Below, piece after piece: positions 1 through 13,055 of a DNA stretch of 46,933 bases. Source of the DNA: Klebsormidium nitens (taxonomy: Eukaryota > Streptophyta > Klebsormidiophyceae > Klebsormidiales > Klebsormidiaceae). Position 1 is the stretch's first letter. Each line of letters opens with the position of its first letter. The position numbers were made by a program, and so were the translations under genes. A model generated the notes under the pieces. That model was given only the letters and a program-made list of their open reading frames with translations. It ran no database searches and had not been told where the DNA came from. The DNA lies in the NCBI GenBank assembly GCA_000708835.1, contig DF237587.1, forward strand, positions 3,301 to 50,233. Direction: 5' to 3'.

Positions 1-1904
1 CTTCGGTGCTCGGCCGGCCATAAGCTTAGTCTCGAAAGCTTATCGGACGGTTCCCTCGCACGCGGTGCACGTGGGTCTTATCGGACGGTCACGCAGTGAA
101 GCAGTAACCTGGACACGTGGCGTGTAGTGATTCAATAAGTCGATAGCGTATAATAACGGACGATGCGCGGCCCCGAGTTCAGCGCGCAGCCGGGAGTCGG
201 TGCGCAGTCGTGCCGTTACAATACATTTCTGCAAACTAGCCTTGTTCTGCAAGTCAAACTGCTTTGGGAGTTAGGTACTACCTAGTAGGATCGGCCTTAC
301 AGCAGCAGACTGTTCTTCAAACACATCTGGCATTGGGTAGACAACAGGCTTCAGCTGGCACCAATTGAGGAGTACTTTGAGGTGAGCTGCCGCTCTGCCG
401 GGACCTCAAAGCAAATCAATTGGCCCCTACAAGCTCGTGTTGAGGCATCAGAAGGCGCTTGTCGGTGCCAACATCAATCAGAAGCAGCTTATCCGCCTTT
501 CAAAAACGTCACAATGTTAGAGTACTGATCAGTCCACATGCGCATGCTTCAAGTACCAATCCCATGCAAATGCGATACCAGTCTCGTACATTTGCACTGG
601 TCGAAGATGAGCTGGATGAGCAACAGAGCAACAAACATCAGACGTGCATTGAAGGCGCACACTCTTGGTCTGTTTCGTGCGCACAATGTGTACATCAAAC
701 GCATGGTCAGGGCATCCTGCACCATGCAGTCTGTGTGTGGTGCACGATCGTGTACATGTCGTGTATCAATCAGCAAATCCCCAATACACTGTGGCCTCGT
801 GTACCATAGTGTACAAGATTGATACCGGAATGTACCCGAATGACACCAGAATGTACCTTGGCAAGTTTTGAGATGTTGATTGGGCCGCGTGTCACTAATA
901 TAGAGGGGTCACGATCGCTTCAAATTGAATTTGATGCAACGTCATTTAGTCGTCACTCTTGAATATGGTTTCATCGAACGGCCAGAGTGAATTGCATGAA
1001 TATATTGGACGGTCATCGAGGCTTTTTAGCACATATGAGGTATGATCGTATAATCTTGAATATATGAACACACTAAAAACAAATTCATATTCTATCTCGA
1101 TCACTTTTTTTCTCTTTCTCCCCGTTTATCTCTTTTCCCTCCTTTATCCTTTGGCTGTGAGTGGGACCCACCTGTGATGTTGAAGCACTATCATGAACTG
1201 TACACATGAAGAATGGAAGAACATGGTGCATCAACAGTGAAACCGGCCCTAATTAAGTTTACGGTTTTAAACTAGCTTATAAGTTTCCACCATGCATTGT
1301 GGAAGCCTGTGCGATGCAAGCCTGGTTCCCGCATGAAATCAAGGTCGAGATAACCTGCCACATGCACATGCCTTTGGACCGACGGTGCTCAAAGGTCAGG
1401 CAGGTTGGCTCGACCTTGCATGACGTTTTGAACTCTCGGGACGAGTTACCCTTCCGCTAAGCGTTTCAGGTCTTTATAGGGGCTTGACGTCGTATATCTC
1501 ATATGGCTCAATGTGCCAATCACAGTCCTTGACATTCAATCTCACTTGGAAAGTTGACTAGATTTTATGCCGAATCCGGCCAATCACACAATCAGGCAGT
1601 AGGCCAGTAATCAGGTATGAATCCAGGCTTCCTAAATCAAGGCTTTTTAACGGCACGAACTTGTCGAACCCATGCAAGCTGAGTTGATTATGCCGGTGAA
1701 GTTCGTAAATTCACTGGTCTCATGCGCCTGCCTTGAACAATCAAACAAGTGAAGTCGATTGCGGAAGTCAAATCGTCGCCTCTGAGATGAGTGTGTCATT
1801 TTGCAAAGATGCGCTGATTACCGGGCCGATCAATTGGCGCACAATCTAGGGCTCTGCTTAATTGGTGCTCTGCAGCCACAAATACTGCATTGGAACGACC
1901 CTCA
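1..1904. other. Gene-free left flank
   Basis: I see no coding exon here. The short open frames lack recognisable motifs and splice-compatible partners. The only structure noted is a 13-base direct repeat, cttatcggacggt, at 39-51 and 77-89, and a pyrimidine-rich run at about 1104-1150. The right part should include the 3' untranslated region of the minus-strand uS9m gene that ends at 1905. Confidence 0.5.
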
Positions 1905-4900
1905 CTACCGCTTCACCCACTGGAAACTCTTTCTGGCCTTCGCCTTCCCTGGTTTCTTCCGCTCCACTACTCTGGGATCCCGAGTCAGCAGTCCCGCTGC
2001 AGAGCAGACAAAGAAATATCCTGATGAGCGAACGCAAGTGGGGGCATCCTTTTGAAAACCAAGCCTCAAGTTTTACCATGACTCGTATCAAGCTACCAAT
2101 CTTTGCGCCAATTTGAGCCATCAGGAGGGAACTGAAGCTCTGATGCTGCATAAAAGGGGCGAATGCACGGTAAACCAAGTTGACGGCGGGCGTCGCGATC
2201 GACACGTGGTCCATTGGTACCAACCTCAAAAGCGCGCAAGTAAACGTACACAAAATTGTTGCGTGTGACGTTTATGAATACACGCAAAGATGGCCGCTGT
2301 CGCATTCATAACTGCGGGAGAGAGCTCTTCTTCTACTGGAATGGACAAAAGGTTGGTTCCTTAAAAAGATGCCAACCCGAAGCGACCGGAAAACCAGCTC
2401 GTTTGTTGTTGATTGCGTATGCTTTAAGGTGGTACCTTTAACAGCTCACAATGACGGCAGCCTTTCCAGAACCTGGCCGCTTGACAAAACTCTCAAAGTT
2501 CATCACTCAGAGACTATAAGCCGTTCGATCACCCCGTTTGATCATGTGGCAGCTCAGTATTCTAGAAACTAGCGCTGCTTAATGCAGCCGACGTCAGCCG
2601 AATTGCGCCGTAAAAGATTTGCGGCTCACCGGACCGCAGCGCCGGTCGCATTTCCGGGTCGAACAGCTGCAGCGCTTTGCTGATGCCGTGCCTGATGGCC
2701 TGCGATTGCCCTGCACAAGGAGATCAGGCTGCATTAAATCTGAGGCCAATTAGTACGGATCAGACGAGCTTTCGTTTGAGTTCTGAGAGCGTTCAGTCGA
2801 GCTTGTTTTTTCGGTCTTACAACGCTGCAAACGGCACCAGTCGACAAGATCTGCCGTCGAAACGATATAGTCGGCTCTCGAAGTCGTCCGACGACCAGAC
2901 TTTAAGCAGTGATATGCGTGAGAGGTCTGTAATGGCCAGTCTGTGCGAAGAATCCGTACAAATGCACCTCTCACGCTTCCTATCCAGATGTCATTCTCCT
3001 AATGCACAAATACAGCAGCAGTCTCAAACTTTGATACACTAGCAGTGTCCTGGATCAAGACTCTCAATTGACCCATCAGAAAGTCTTCCTGTTAAGGGCT
3101 CTGCTACTGCACCAATTCGCCATAAAGCTCTCACACAATGGCAGGTTCCGAGGATACGTCTTGGAAGTCCGCGTTCTTTCCAGCCACTTATGCTCACATC
3201 CAATCAATATATTCACATGACGCTGAATAGCTGACAATTTGTAACATCCAACTGTTCTCAACATCACGTTCTCACCTGACAGCCCCCCTCCGTTGACTCG
3301 GCACATGATATCAAACTGCCCCAGGGTAGACGTCTCAAAGAACGGCTGGAGCACGCTGAGGCGGTAATCCATCTGCGGAAAGTAGTCCACGTGGGGCAGC
3401 CCGTTGATGGTGAAAGTGCCCTGCCCCTCCTTGAGCCACACGCGCGCAATGCTGCACTTCCGCTTGCCGACCGCATGTGATCTGCAGAGGAGAAGAAGAC
3501 GCTCTAGATTGCAAGTAGCATGAGTGTGCATGATTGACGAGGTCCGCTGTTCTTGAGGGACGAATGCTGAAAGCAGCTCCTCCCAGGTCAGGCATTCGGA
3601 GACTTCGGGACTTCTCCTGGGGTCGGTGCGATGCAAGAAAGTAGGGACAGAGAAGTTGATGTCAGCGAGCTCTCCAACACAGATTGCTTCCCATAGAACT
3701 CTCTTTGCTGTGATCGATCTAGTCTACTAAATTTGGTGTCCAAGAAGGCAGTGCATCGAACCGACTGACCGCAGACGACACCAAGAGGAAAAGAAGGTAA
3801 TCTCCCAAATTTGTCAGCGGTCCGTACGCCAAAGGGCGCCAGCTCCATTAGCAGTACTTCGAAAGGAGACACAAAGAATTTTTAATGAGGAAAGTACTCT
3901 CGGGGGCACGGCTGTTCTGCTGGACGTGAAGGGACCTGGACCGTGTGTGATGCGGGGTATGACAATAAGACTGACCACGTCTAAACGAATTAGAAATTTG
4001 AAGTGAGAATAACAAGAACTGCTCTGACCTCCCAAACTCGTCGACTGTTCGCACACGCGACGCCGCCTGCTCTAGTTGCTTCTTCAGTTCCCTCTCCCTC
4101 GCCAGCCGCTTCGTCTCCGCCTTCCTCCACAGCTCAATTGCAATCATTTCCTGGTATGCCGGCAGACCTTCCACGCCCTCAAAATCCATCTTTGTTATCA
4201 TCTCTTCCATCGAGGGCTCCCCGGCCGGCAGTTCGCCGTGCGTTTCGAGCTTTACGTTCGGCATGTCTACCCTTGGGAATTTGTCCTGCGTCGGCCAGAA
4301 CTCCTCCACTTTCAGGGGGCTGTCTGCATCGATGCGCTCGCCATCTTCCCGGTACATGAATCGGCTGACTAGCTTCGGCGTGGGAGAGACCGTTTCCTGG
4401 GTCTTGGCATACCACTCGTCGAACTTTGGATACCACAGCCTGGCGGCTTCGGCGTTCTCCTGACTGAGCTCGTCGTCTGAGTCGGAACTCGAAGAACCGC
4501 TCGACGAACTGCCGTCGTCGTCGTCAGACGAACTACTGGACGAACCTTCCCATTCTGTAAACCCAGCCAGAACTTCCTTTTCACCGGAGGATGCATCGTC
4601 CCCACTCCTTTCTGATGTCTTGGCTGGCGTTCCTCTTAGGTCGCTTCCTGCACAAACAGATAGCGAACAATGACTGACTGACGTAGCCACCAGGATGCAT
4701 GCTGCACCAACAATGAGCCCAGCATGTGACCAAAGGTGAAAAGACATCTTGTCCATCCAGTTTCTTAAAAGCAAGCTGCAGAATCGTGACGCGTCATGAG
4801 CATGATTGACTACACTCAAAAGCCAAGGTTGCGAACTTCCTGAGGCACCTCAGACAGTATTTTTGGTAATGGTGACAGCAATTTGCTGACCTTGATGCCT

Positions 4901-5374
4901 ATCGACAAACCACAAAGGGCAAAAGACATGCAAAGTGCAAAGAGTGTCATTTCGATGCTCGAGGGACGCATCAACTTTGCAGAAGATTAAGCAAGTCTCT
5001 GCAGAATGGCTTTACTTACTCTGCAGATTCAGGTCTGCCAGGATTTGCTGGGTCGTTCTGATCTTTAGCTCTTGTTCCGGATCCTTCCCTGTTGCAAAAC
5101 CCCTTCTGCTACAAAAAGTCCCTCTCAACGATTGGTCCGCTCGTGCAAGGTGGAGATCATCAGAAGGATAAGTGGGACCGCTGATCGATGCGTAGGTGCT
5201 TGCTCCGCCAAATGCACCACCCCCTGAGACAGTCAGTCTATCAAGAGCAGCAGCGGCAATCCGGAGCCCTCTCAGCATCTGCGCATCGCCAGCATTCAAT
5301 CCGTTTGAAAGTGCATTCCCTCTGGAAGCCAGCTGGCGGACAATGCCAGCCAGCGCCCGGTGGAAGGGCCCCAT
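1905..5374 (-). CDS. RPS9M: Mitochondrial small-subunit ribosomal protein uS9m (S9)
   Basis: Five exons on the minus strand: 5020-5374, 4029-4647, 3276-3481, 2630-2710 and 1905-1996. Together they give 1353 nt, or 450 residues, with all junctions in phase. The uS9 domain is residues about 326-450. Exon 3 starts it with [16 protein letters not shown], exon 4 adds [13 protein letters not shown], and exon 5 gives the basic tail [19 protein letters not shown], which in the family reaches the ribosomal P-site tRNA. The long N-terminal part matches plant mitochondrial S9. The first in-frame ATG (5372-5374) opens an Arg/Ala/Leu-rich stretch with RGFAT at about 95-99, typical of a mitochondrial presequence. 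Residues 154-178 form an almost pure Ser/Asp/Gly tract. The protein binds 16S-like rRNA in the mitoribosome small-subunit head. It is divergent to DPE1, with 435 bases between the start codons. A plastid S9 is less likely because the plant mitochondrial form carries this long N-terminal region. Confidence 0.93.
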
Positions 5375-5809
5375 TGTGGCCTGCAGGTGTTGACTCCTTA
5401 CGATCCGTGCTAGGATCCTACCCCACAGCTTTACAAACACCGCCTTTTGAGGCTTTCGCCTCACCTGGGCCAAGTTCAACTCAATTTCACGTCTCAAATT
5501 TCTAGCTGGAATGTCGCGATCTGACTCGATTCTCCTTGCACTGCATGGCAGGCATGTTTCTCCTGCAAGGGATACAACTAGAGGAATTGCGATGGAGTTT
5601 CCGCACTGACAATACAACTGTAAAGGTTATTATGTGTGGGGGCGATGTTGACATTGTAAAGTACCCCCTCTGATAGTAGCTCTGGATCCGCTTTCTGCGC
5701 TAAGGGGGTCGATGCGAGGGGTCCATCAACTTTCTCCAGAACTCAAACTTGAAGAAGCAAATCTCGCGCCTGCATTCATGATCAGCTGAGCCATTGCGGC
5801 GGCCCTAGC
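5375..5809. promoter_or_regulatory. Shared intergenic promoter region of uS9m and DPE1
   Basis: These 435 bases separate two divergent start codons, so both promoters and 5' leaders must lie here or overlap the first exons. No TATA box or telo-box was recognised. The uS9m frame stays open upstream of its ATG but has no earlier ATG, which supports the chosen start. The assignment rests on position alone. Confidence 0.5.
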
Positions 5810-8800
5810 ATGATGGCCCTGGTGGTGCAGCAGCAAGCAGCAATCAGCACCCTTGCATCGGTCCCCCGGGCAACAACCTCGAACGCTGCAACAACCACGT
5901 CTCATCCTGCTTTGATTGGTCTCTCTCCTTCCGCTCGCCAATTGACGCCCTTGAGTAGACGAACTCCTTTTGCTGATCTCTTGAGAAGAAGGGGTGTTGG
6001 CAGCGATCTGGTCAGAGGCAGTCGGAAGAAGATGGCCGAAGCAGCTCTGGGACTATTTGGCGCGCCAGCCAAGGGCAAGGTGGGGGAAGATCTTCCCAAG
6101 GGGTACGAGAATGATGATCCATCCAAGCATATGCCGAAGCGCAGAGCAGGGATCTTGCTGCATCCTACGTCACTTCCGGGGCCCAATGGGGTTGGCGAAT
6201 TTGGCGACGAGGCCTTTAAGTTCATCGACTGGTTGAAGACAACAGGGTGCACTGTATGGCAGGTATGACTCGCACTCTCTTTTTGATTATTTAAGGAGCG
6301 CTGGTACTGATTGCAGGAACAGTTGCAGCTCCAGCTCAGGATCAATAGTTTGCCGAAGCCCTTTCAACTTACCCTGCCGCTATGATCGCAACTCTGGCCC
6401 CAAATGTCTGCATGCTTCTAGGAGGTTGAGGTCAGAAGACCGGAGCAAAAAAGCGCGTCGTGAAAGTCTGAATCAAATAAGGTCAGATCTGTGCGCGGGC
6501 AAAAGAACTGCGGAGGGAGAGGGGATGTATCCTTTGGTATTGGGGCTTAGGTGTCTGCTAGTGCTTCTGTGTTGTCAACCACCTTGCTTTATGGCCTGTT
6601 GATATCTGATCAGCCTTGGTCTTGGCAGAAATACCAGTGAAACAGATCTCTTCTTCGAATTGTGAGTCATTATCCCTTAACTTTCAACACACGCTCTGGC
6701 TTACTGCTGTTGAACATGACTCCTTGACCGCTGCGCATCTATGAATTCATCAAGAAGTGCTTACCGCCTGTAATCCTGCGAAGCATGGAGCCTTTTTTGT
6801 CATTGACATAATGGTGGAAGATATCTGACGGGGAATATCTTTCTCAGGTGCTGCCACTTGTGCCACCAGGCCGGAAGTCAGGAGAGGATGGCTCCCCTTA
6901 TGCGGGACAGGTGATTTCTCAGACGTTCTTTTGAGATCATTTTCTGCTGGTTCTGGTGTCTCTCCAGTACAGTGCAGAGAACCAGGACTCTATTCTTTGT
7001 AACCTGTGCTTCTCAAGTATGGTTGAAATCATGGCCCTTGCTTGTCACTGCTGCAACTCTTATCTAGTCTACTGACGTGTCTTCTGTCTGGGGAACGACG
7101 GAGTTTCCTGGTGAGTTACAAGTTATATCTTGCAGGATGCAAATTGCGGAAACACGCTCCTCATCTCCCTGGACAAGCTTGTTGACGAGGGCCTCTTGGA
7201 GAAGTCAGACCTACCAAAACCAATGTGAGCACACACAGTTCTAAAGTCGATTATCATCCTGTCTTACTTCACATTCAAATACCAGAAGTCACCAATGCTC
7301 AAGTCCCCTATGTTGAGAATCCAAACCATCTAGTGAAGTAGGCACGAAAGCTATAGAATCTCTTTTTGCAAGCTGCTTCTGTCTTGTTGCTCTGTTACGT
7401 GGATTACATCTTCCAGCTCTCCTTTGATGAGATGGCGATGAGATGGCTCACTTCTGCAGGCCCGTGAAGCGTATTGACTACTCTGCTCTAGTGAAGCTCA
7501 AGGACCCCATCCTTGCCAAGGTGAACCTCGTTCACATTGCCACCCAGAATCACTTCGTTGGTCTGCTGAGTTACTTTACCAAACCCCAGATATTGCACCT
7601 TTCTCTTGGTGAAACGTACATTTAATGCGAAAGTAAGTGAACGTCGAAATTTGCTTAAAGCTGCTGAAGCGGCGAATCGAGGAGTCGTGGGGCAAAGAGC
7701 TTTCTGTTGATTCCTCCAGGCGGCGAAGAACCTGCTGAGCAAAGGGGGCAAGCTGAAGAAGGAGATGGAGCAGTTCCGCAAGGAGCCTACTATTTCAGGT
7801 GGGATAAACCCTTCGGCCTCTTGGTCACGAGTGAGTCGAAGTACACTATTGAATCATTCTAGTTATCCGAAGTTGGGTCTCGAGCTTCGATTCCTACCTC
7901 CCTACGTGACTCGCCTTTTCTGCAGGGCATTCCTGCACTGGCTACATTGGCTCATCCCCATTCTCGGGTATATTCGGGTTCGGATTCGACTATTAAACGG
8001 CGGACGACCACAATATACCGCTGTGATCGCTTTGCTTGTCCCATGTTCTTGTCCACAAGCTTGTCGCAGAGATTTAGTTTCAGGATGATTTCTCAAACCA
8101 CCCAACTGATTACTCCGTGATTCCCGAGTCTGTCCAGGCTGGCTGGAGGTCGCCGTGCAGTTTTCCGTGATCGAACCGAAGAAAGACTACGTCTCGAGAT
8201 TTGACTCTTGGACTAGTTTCCAATCTTTCTCGAACACCTTTTCCAAAGGATTGCCCGACTCTGTCCAGGCTGGCTGGAGGACGCTGCGCTGTTTTGCTGC
8301 GATACACCAGGCGAGGAAACGTTTTCACTGTCGAACATGTGCAAGATTCGTCTTTCATCGATTGCCCGCCTGTGTCCAGGCTGGCTGGAGGACGCCGCGC
8401 TCTTTGCTGCGATCGACCAGGCGGAGGACAAGGAGTTTTGGTGGGAGTGGTCAGCGCCGCTGAGAGACCGCGATCCCAAGGCGCTCAAGGACGCCAGGAA
8501 GCAGCATGCGCAGTTTGTGAGCGCCCCAATCAGTTGCTTTTGAAAGCGGTTTCGAGACATGTGTTCGCTGGTTTGTCTGTGAGCGCCCCCACCGGAGTTT
8601 TATAGGTCAATGTGAGTTAGCTGTTTCTCGATGTATCTAGCTAGGTTCAGGTTGATCAGCCAACTTCGAGGTTGGGAGTTACTTCCGCTTTTCGTTCTTC
8701 GCCCTTCAACGAGACGTTATGTCGTCAGTGGCGCGTCGATTCCAAAGCAGTCGTTCTCTGGACACTTCTCTTCGTCTTGCTCTGCTTGTTGGGGTGTCCC

Positions 8801-11800
8801 CTCCTTAGAAGACCTCATACCAGCCCGATGCGCACAATGGATCCAAGCAGCAAGTTCAGTATTTAATTCCACTGTCGGCAGCCAATGAGGGTCCACGACA
8901 GGCGGAAAGTGTTGAACCTGCCGCGGCTCTATCATGCCAGCGTCGCACTACTCGACCCGTCATACAAACCTAAAAGTCTCTCAAACAGTCACTTCACGAC
9001 CTGAAGTCACTTTGCGGAATGACGTCATTCTTTCTGGGCTTTTGGGTCGACCGACGCCAAAATCCGTTGTTATATGCCATTCTGCAGATCGACGAGTTTG
9101 TAGCCCAGCAGTTCCTGTTCCAGCGCCAGTGGCTCGCTTTGAAGAAGTACGCGAACGAGGCCGGCATCTCGATCATGGGGGACATGCCCATCTACGTCGG
9201 AGGCCACAGCGCGGACGTCTGGGCCAACAGGAAGTCGTTCGCGCTGGTAAGGGACACGCTGTTCTGCTCGAACGTTCCAGCGTGTACTAACAGAGAAAGA
9301 CGAATCGACACTCAAAATAGTCGGCAGAGACGCTCAGCAGACAAGTTTGGGACTACTTCGCTGTAGTAAGGACCGAGGGGATATTTCACAGAAAAGAGCG
9401 GAAAGAGCAGATATAACTTCGTCAGCATATCCGGTTAAGGTGCATTCCGAGACAAATCAAAAATTAGAACGACAACCATGTCAGAGGGCTGATGGGGCCA
9501 TGCTGCTCTGCAGGACAAGGAGACGGGCAAGCCCGCGGCGGTGAGCGGCGTCCCGCCCGACGCGTTCAGCGCGACGGGGCAACTGTGGGGCAGCCCGCTG
9601 TACAACTGGAAGGCCATGGAGAAGGACAACTACGCGTGGTGGGCGCAGCGCATGAAGCGCGCGTTCAACCTGTACGACGAGTTCCGGATCGACCATTTCC
9701 GGGGGCTGGCCGGCTACTGGGCGATCGACGCGGAGGAGACGACGGCCATGAACGGGACCTGGAAGGTGGGGAAAGTCTTCGCGGCTGTGGATACAGTGGT
9801 TGCAGGAGTCAACGACTGGTGAAGGTTAGGATGTCGTCATGCAATCTGGAAGGTGCTCGGCCACCAAGTATTGAATAAACAAGCCTTTGTTAGGATCAAA
9901 CGCTCTTCGTTGGCGATGATAGAGAGGGCTAATTGCAGAAGATGGATCATCGCACAGCACTCTAGTCGCGAGCCTCGACAATATGTTCTTGGACTATTCG
10001 ATTGCGATTTCCGTCGCCTTTTCCATATAGCGCCATCGGTACGGCACTCCTTCTGGGGCGTCGGGAAATCTCCGCCGTTTCGATGCGTCTCGCTTTGAGG
10101 AGAACTCCGTATTTGTCGTCAATACTGAAACCAAAGCTCTGCAGAGAGGAAAGTCTTGCTGTTTTGTATGTGCAGATGGGCCCCAGGATGAAGTTCTTCG
10201 AGGCGATCAAGAAGGCGGTGGGGAAGATCGACATCGTGGCTGAGGACCTGGTAAGCGTGACCCACTGCTGAATGTCCGGCCAGAGTAGGCTGCCCTTCTT
10301 CTCCAAACCGTTCTAGTGAATGCAAAGGCGCGGCTGACGTCTACTAGCATGCAAGTACGTGATTTTCTGTAGGCTGTAAGGAACAGCGAAGAACTCGTCG
10401 GACGGCAGAGGCGCTGCCTTTGCGGCAAGCGTTCAAAACCCTTATGCTCGAAGTCAAGTAGTTCTGCGGTCGTTTGTGAAGATAGTTTAAGATTGTGCAG
10501 ACAGCCTGACCACCGGTTATATATATGAAAGATTTTGGATCTTAAATAGGTTACCTGCTGTCACGGAATGCCACGTTCCCGAGGTGGACGTTCAGAGGTC
10601 TCACCTTTCCTGGTCAGCTCTTTGACTGCTGTCTTTGGGGCCGACCTGCTGACTGTACGCTTGCTGTTGTTCAGGGTGTTATCACCACCGATGTGGTGCA
10701 ACTACGACAGGCAATTCAGGCGCCGGGCATGTCTGTCCTCCTGTTCGGTGAGCCGGCTCTGGCCCAGTCTGCATATCTGGCCGTCTTGCCACGTTTACAT
10801 CTCTTCTTGTGTGTGCGCTTTTGTTTCCTGCATTTGTTCTGTCTCAAGCGCAAAGATGCAAAGACTTTTCTTGCGTTAGGCTTCATTTGTGTCTAAAAGC
10901 GCATCTCGCAGACGCATCTTTCAGGTCAACTTGCAGTTGCAGCCTGTTTAAAGGAAGCCGGCGTCTTTTCGTCAGTCGTTATCCTTAAACGGGACGTAGC
11001 AGGAAGAAGGCTGAGGAGATGCTAAGTCCCAAGAGGAAGTCTCGGTCGTTCACACAAACCCTTGCTTGCATAACCAGCAGCCGACCAGGTGCATCACCCC
11101 TGCAAAGGCCATGTTAGCCACAGTTGCCACCGTGGCAACAACGGCACACCTTATTTGTATTATTGCCTCTTTACCGGGATGCTGACGTGGCACGTGCCTT
11201 GCTCGCAGCATTCGGCGGCGACTCCCGCAATCCGCACCTGCCCCACAACCACGAGACCAACCAGGTGGTTTACCCGGGAACGCACGACAACGACACAGTG
11301 CTGGGCTGGTGGCAGAAGGCGGGCGAGAAGGAGAAGACCCACGTGAGCAACAACGTGCCGCTGAATTTCTTGACTTAGGGGAGGCTGGTTCTCTGATTCG
11401 CTCTGAGTGTATCCCCCAACTATGGGGTCTGTATTGCAAGGCGCCGGGCAAGGGACTAACGGACGAGACAGCTGCCGAGAGTCGTTGTCAAGACGTGTTT
11501 TTGTTAGCCGCTCGATGCTTCTTTATTATGCAGTCTGACTGTATCCTGCATCTGCTGTTTTTTTCGAAGGTTTGAGGCGGTTTGCACAGAGTCCTCTTGA
11601 GGGCCGATTGTCATGTTACGTCATGACCGGCTTTTGTGCTAATCACCTCCATTTGATGCACACCCCAAGGCGCTTGCTTGCTTGAAGGGCGCTGACCAAC
11701 TCTTAACCCAACCCGCTTAACAACGGTTTTTCGCGGTATTTCCTGGCAGGTCAAGGAGTACTTCGGGCTCCAAAGCGACGACGATATCTCGCACGCCTTC

Positions 11801-12618
11801 ATCCGGGCGGCTGTGGCGTCCGTCGCGCGGACCGCCATGTTCTCCCTCCAAGACGTGTTGCAGCTCGACAACTCAGCGCGCATGAACACGCCCGCCGTGC
11901 AGGTACGCATCCGCAGTGGTGACGACTTCGTTATTGTCCCTTTGACAATAGAAGCCTTGTCAAGCGCATTTCCATGAGCGGCTTAAACCAGGTCGATCGA
12001 ATTCCTGCCACCCATCTTGCAAAGAGCTCGTGAAGAGCCCGGTGAAGTAGCTTTTCAAAAGTCCGTTCTTAACAGCCCAATTTCTTTATATTTCTCCGTC
12101 CTTCCGTGCCTCATTGCTTGACCGATCGTGATGCACTCGGAGTGCGGAGCAACTGTCAACAATTCTAGAACCCGGTTATCCAGGGCAGAATGGCTTGACT
12201 AAGGAACAAACAACACACTTGCCAACGGGTAGCTTTGTGGCGATTCCTCGTTAAGACATCCGACGCGATTGTTGGGCTGATCAAATCTTGCCATTCGCGA
12301 TGGTGCTCGAGCAATTTGTGTCTCAACTGTTGAGGGCAGAAGCGTGGACCTCTCTTCCTTGAAGCACGCAGTTTCTCTCCCGTTTTCTGCCGCCGCTTTG
12401 TTTATACTGTCTCTTATGTCGTGCAGCTTGGCAATTGGGGTTGGAGGGTAGGGGAGAGTGGAACATTTGACAAGTTGAAAGACGAAGCGGCTTTCTTGCG
12501 AAAAGTTTTGGCGTACTACAACCGGAGTCCTGAGCTTGAGGAAGCCAAAGAAGAGATCAAGTCCGACAAGACTGAGATTGTGGAGGATAAAGACGGTCTT
12601 TTGCAAGTAACAGCATAG
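5810..12618 (+). CDS. DPE1: 4-alpha-glucanotransferase, plastidial D-enzyme (GH77)
   Basis: Thirteen exons: 5810-6262, 6848-6910, 7136-7224, 7460-7520, 7720-7798, 8380-8516, 9088-9246, 9514-9765, 10176-10250, 10675-10747, 11209-11342, 11750-11902 and 12427-12618. They give 1920 nt, or 639 residues, all in phase. The enzyme transfers maltodextrin segments during starch breakdown in the plastid. The first ~75 residues are rich in Ser, Thr, Ala and Arg, like a transit peptide. Family landmarks in order are HPTSLPGPNGVGEFG, QFLFQRQW-type and GDMPIYVGGHSADVW segments, GQLWGSPLYNW, RIDHFRG (nucleophile Asp407), VAEDL (acid/base Glu454) and GTHDNDT (third catalytic Asp507). All three catalytic residues are intact. 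The tail after about residue 609 is a charged extension absent from my recollection of the Arabidopsis enzyme (576 residues). A second ATG follows at 5813. Two decayed copies of the exon 6 start lie in intron 5. Confidence 0.97.
8121..8440 (+). repeat. Tandem copies of DPE1 exon 6 start with its splice acceptor
   Basis: Three copies share a pyrimidine-containing stretch ending tgtccag, then gctggctggagg and related sequence. Their exon-like starts are at 8138, 8269 and 8380, so the spacings are 131 and 111 bases. The third is the functional exon 6, which begins by encoding GWLEDAALFAAIDQ. Copy 1 still reads as an open frame (GWLEVAVQFSVIE). Copy 2 reads WLEDAALF and then shifts frame through an extra T. 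Neither upstream copy is followed by a convincing exon 6 end, so both are likely decayed duplicates inside intron 5. Confidence 0.85.
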
Positions 12619-13055
12619 CCAGCCAAGGCGCAGCTTATTGAAACTGATAAGTCAGATCGAACTTTCTGCAGCTTGCACCCTGAAACAACTTGCGAGAACC
12701 AGGGTCTTGTAGATTTACTCACTCGTAGCCAAAAGAAACAGGCGCTGCCAAGGGTGAGAGGTGGCAGGTTTCTCAAATTGGATGTGCATCCTTGTAGACC
12801 TTGCAGAAAGGAAGAAAGGGCGGCTGCTACCTTAAAGCGATAGTTATTGCGCCCTATTAGTTCAAGTCTATGCATTGACACAGAAAATTCAGTGAGCGCC
12901 ATCGGGACCAATGAGTTACCTTCGGCTACTGGCAACACTCATACTACTCACGTCAGACCTGAATGATTGTTGGAACGCCTGCCATGGACGGTCATGCATA
13001 GCTAGAGGAGCCTGTGACACACCTCATATTATATGCAGCTCAAGCCTCAGACTCG
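12619..13055. other. 3' flank of DPE1, no gene seen
   Basis: The sequence between the DPE1 stop and the assembly gap should hold the DPE1 3' untranslated region. I recognise no exon, repeat or RNA gene in it. Confidence 0.5.

Noticed and set aside
459-871. Cluster of overlapping open frames near the left end
   Set aside because: They occur on both strands and in several frames, with no motif or splice support, so chance is the simplest reading.
5375-5617. N-terminal extension of uS9m upstream of 5374
   Set aside because: The frame is open but contains no ATG; its apparent start is TTG.
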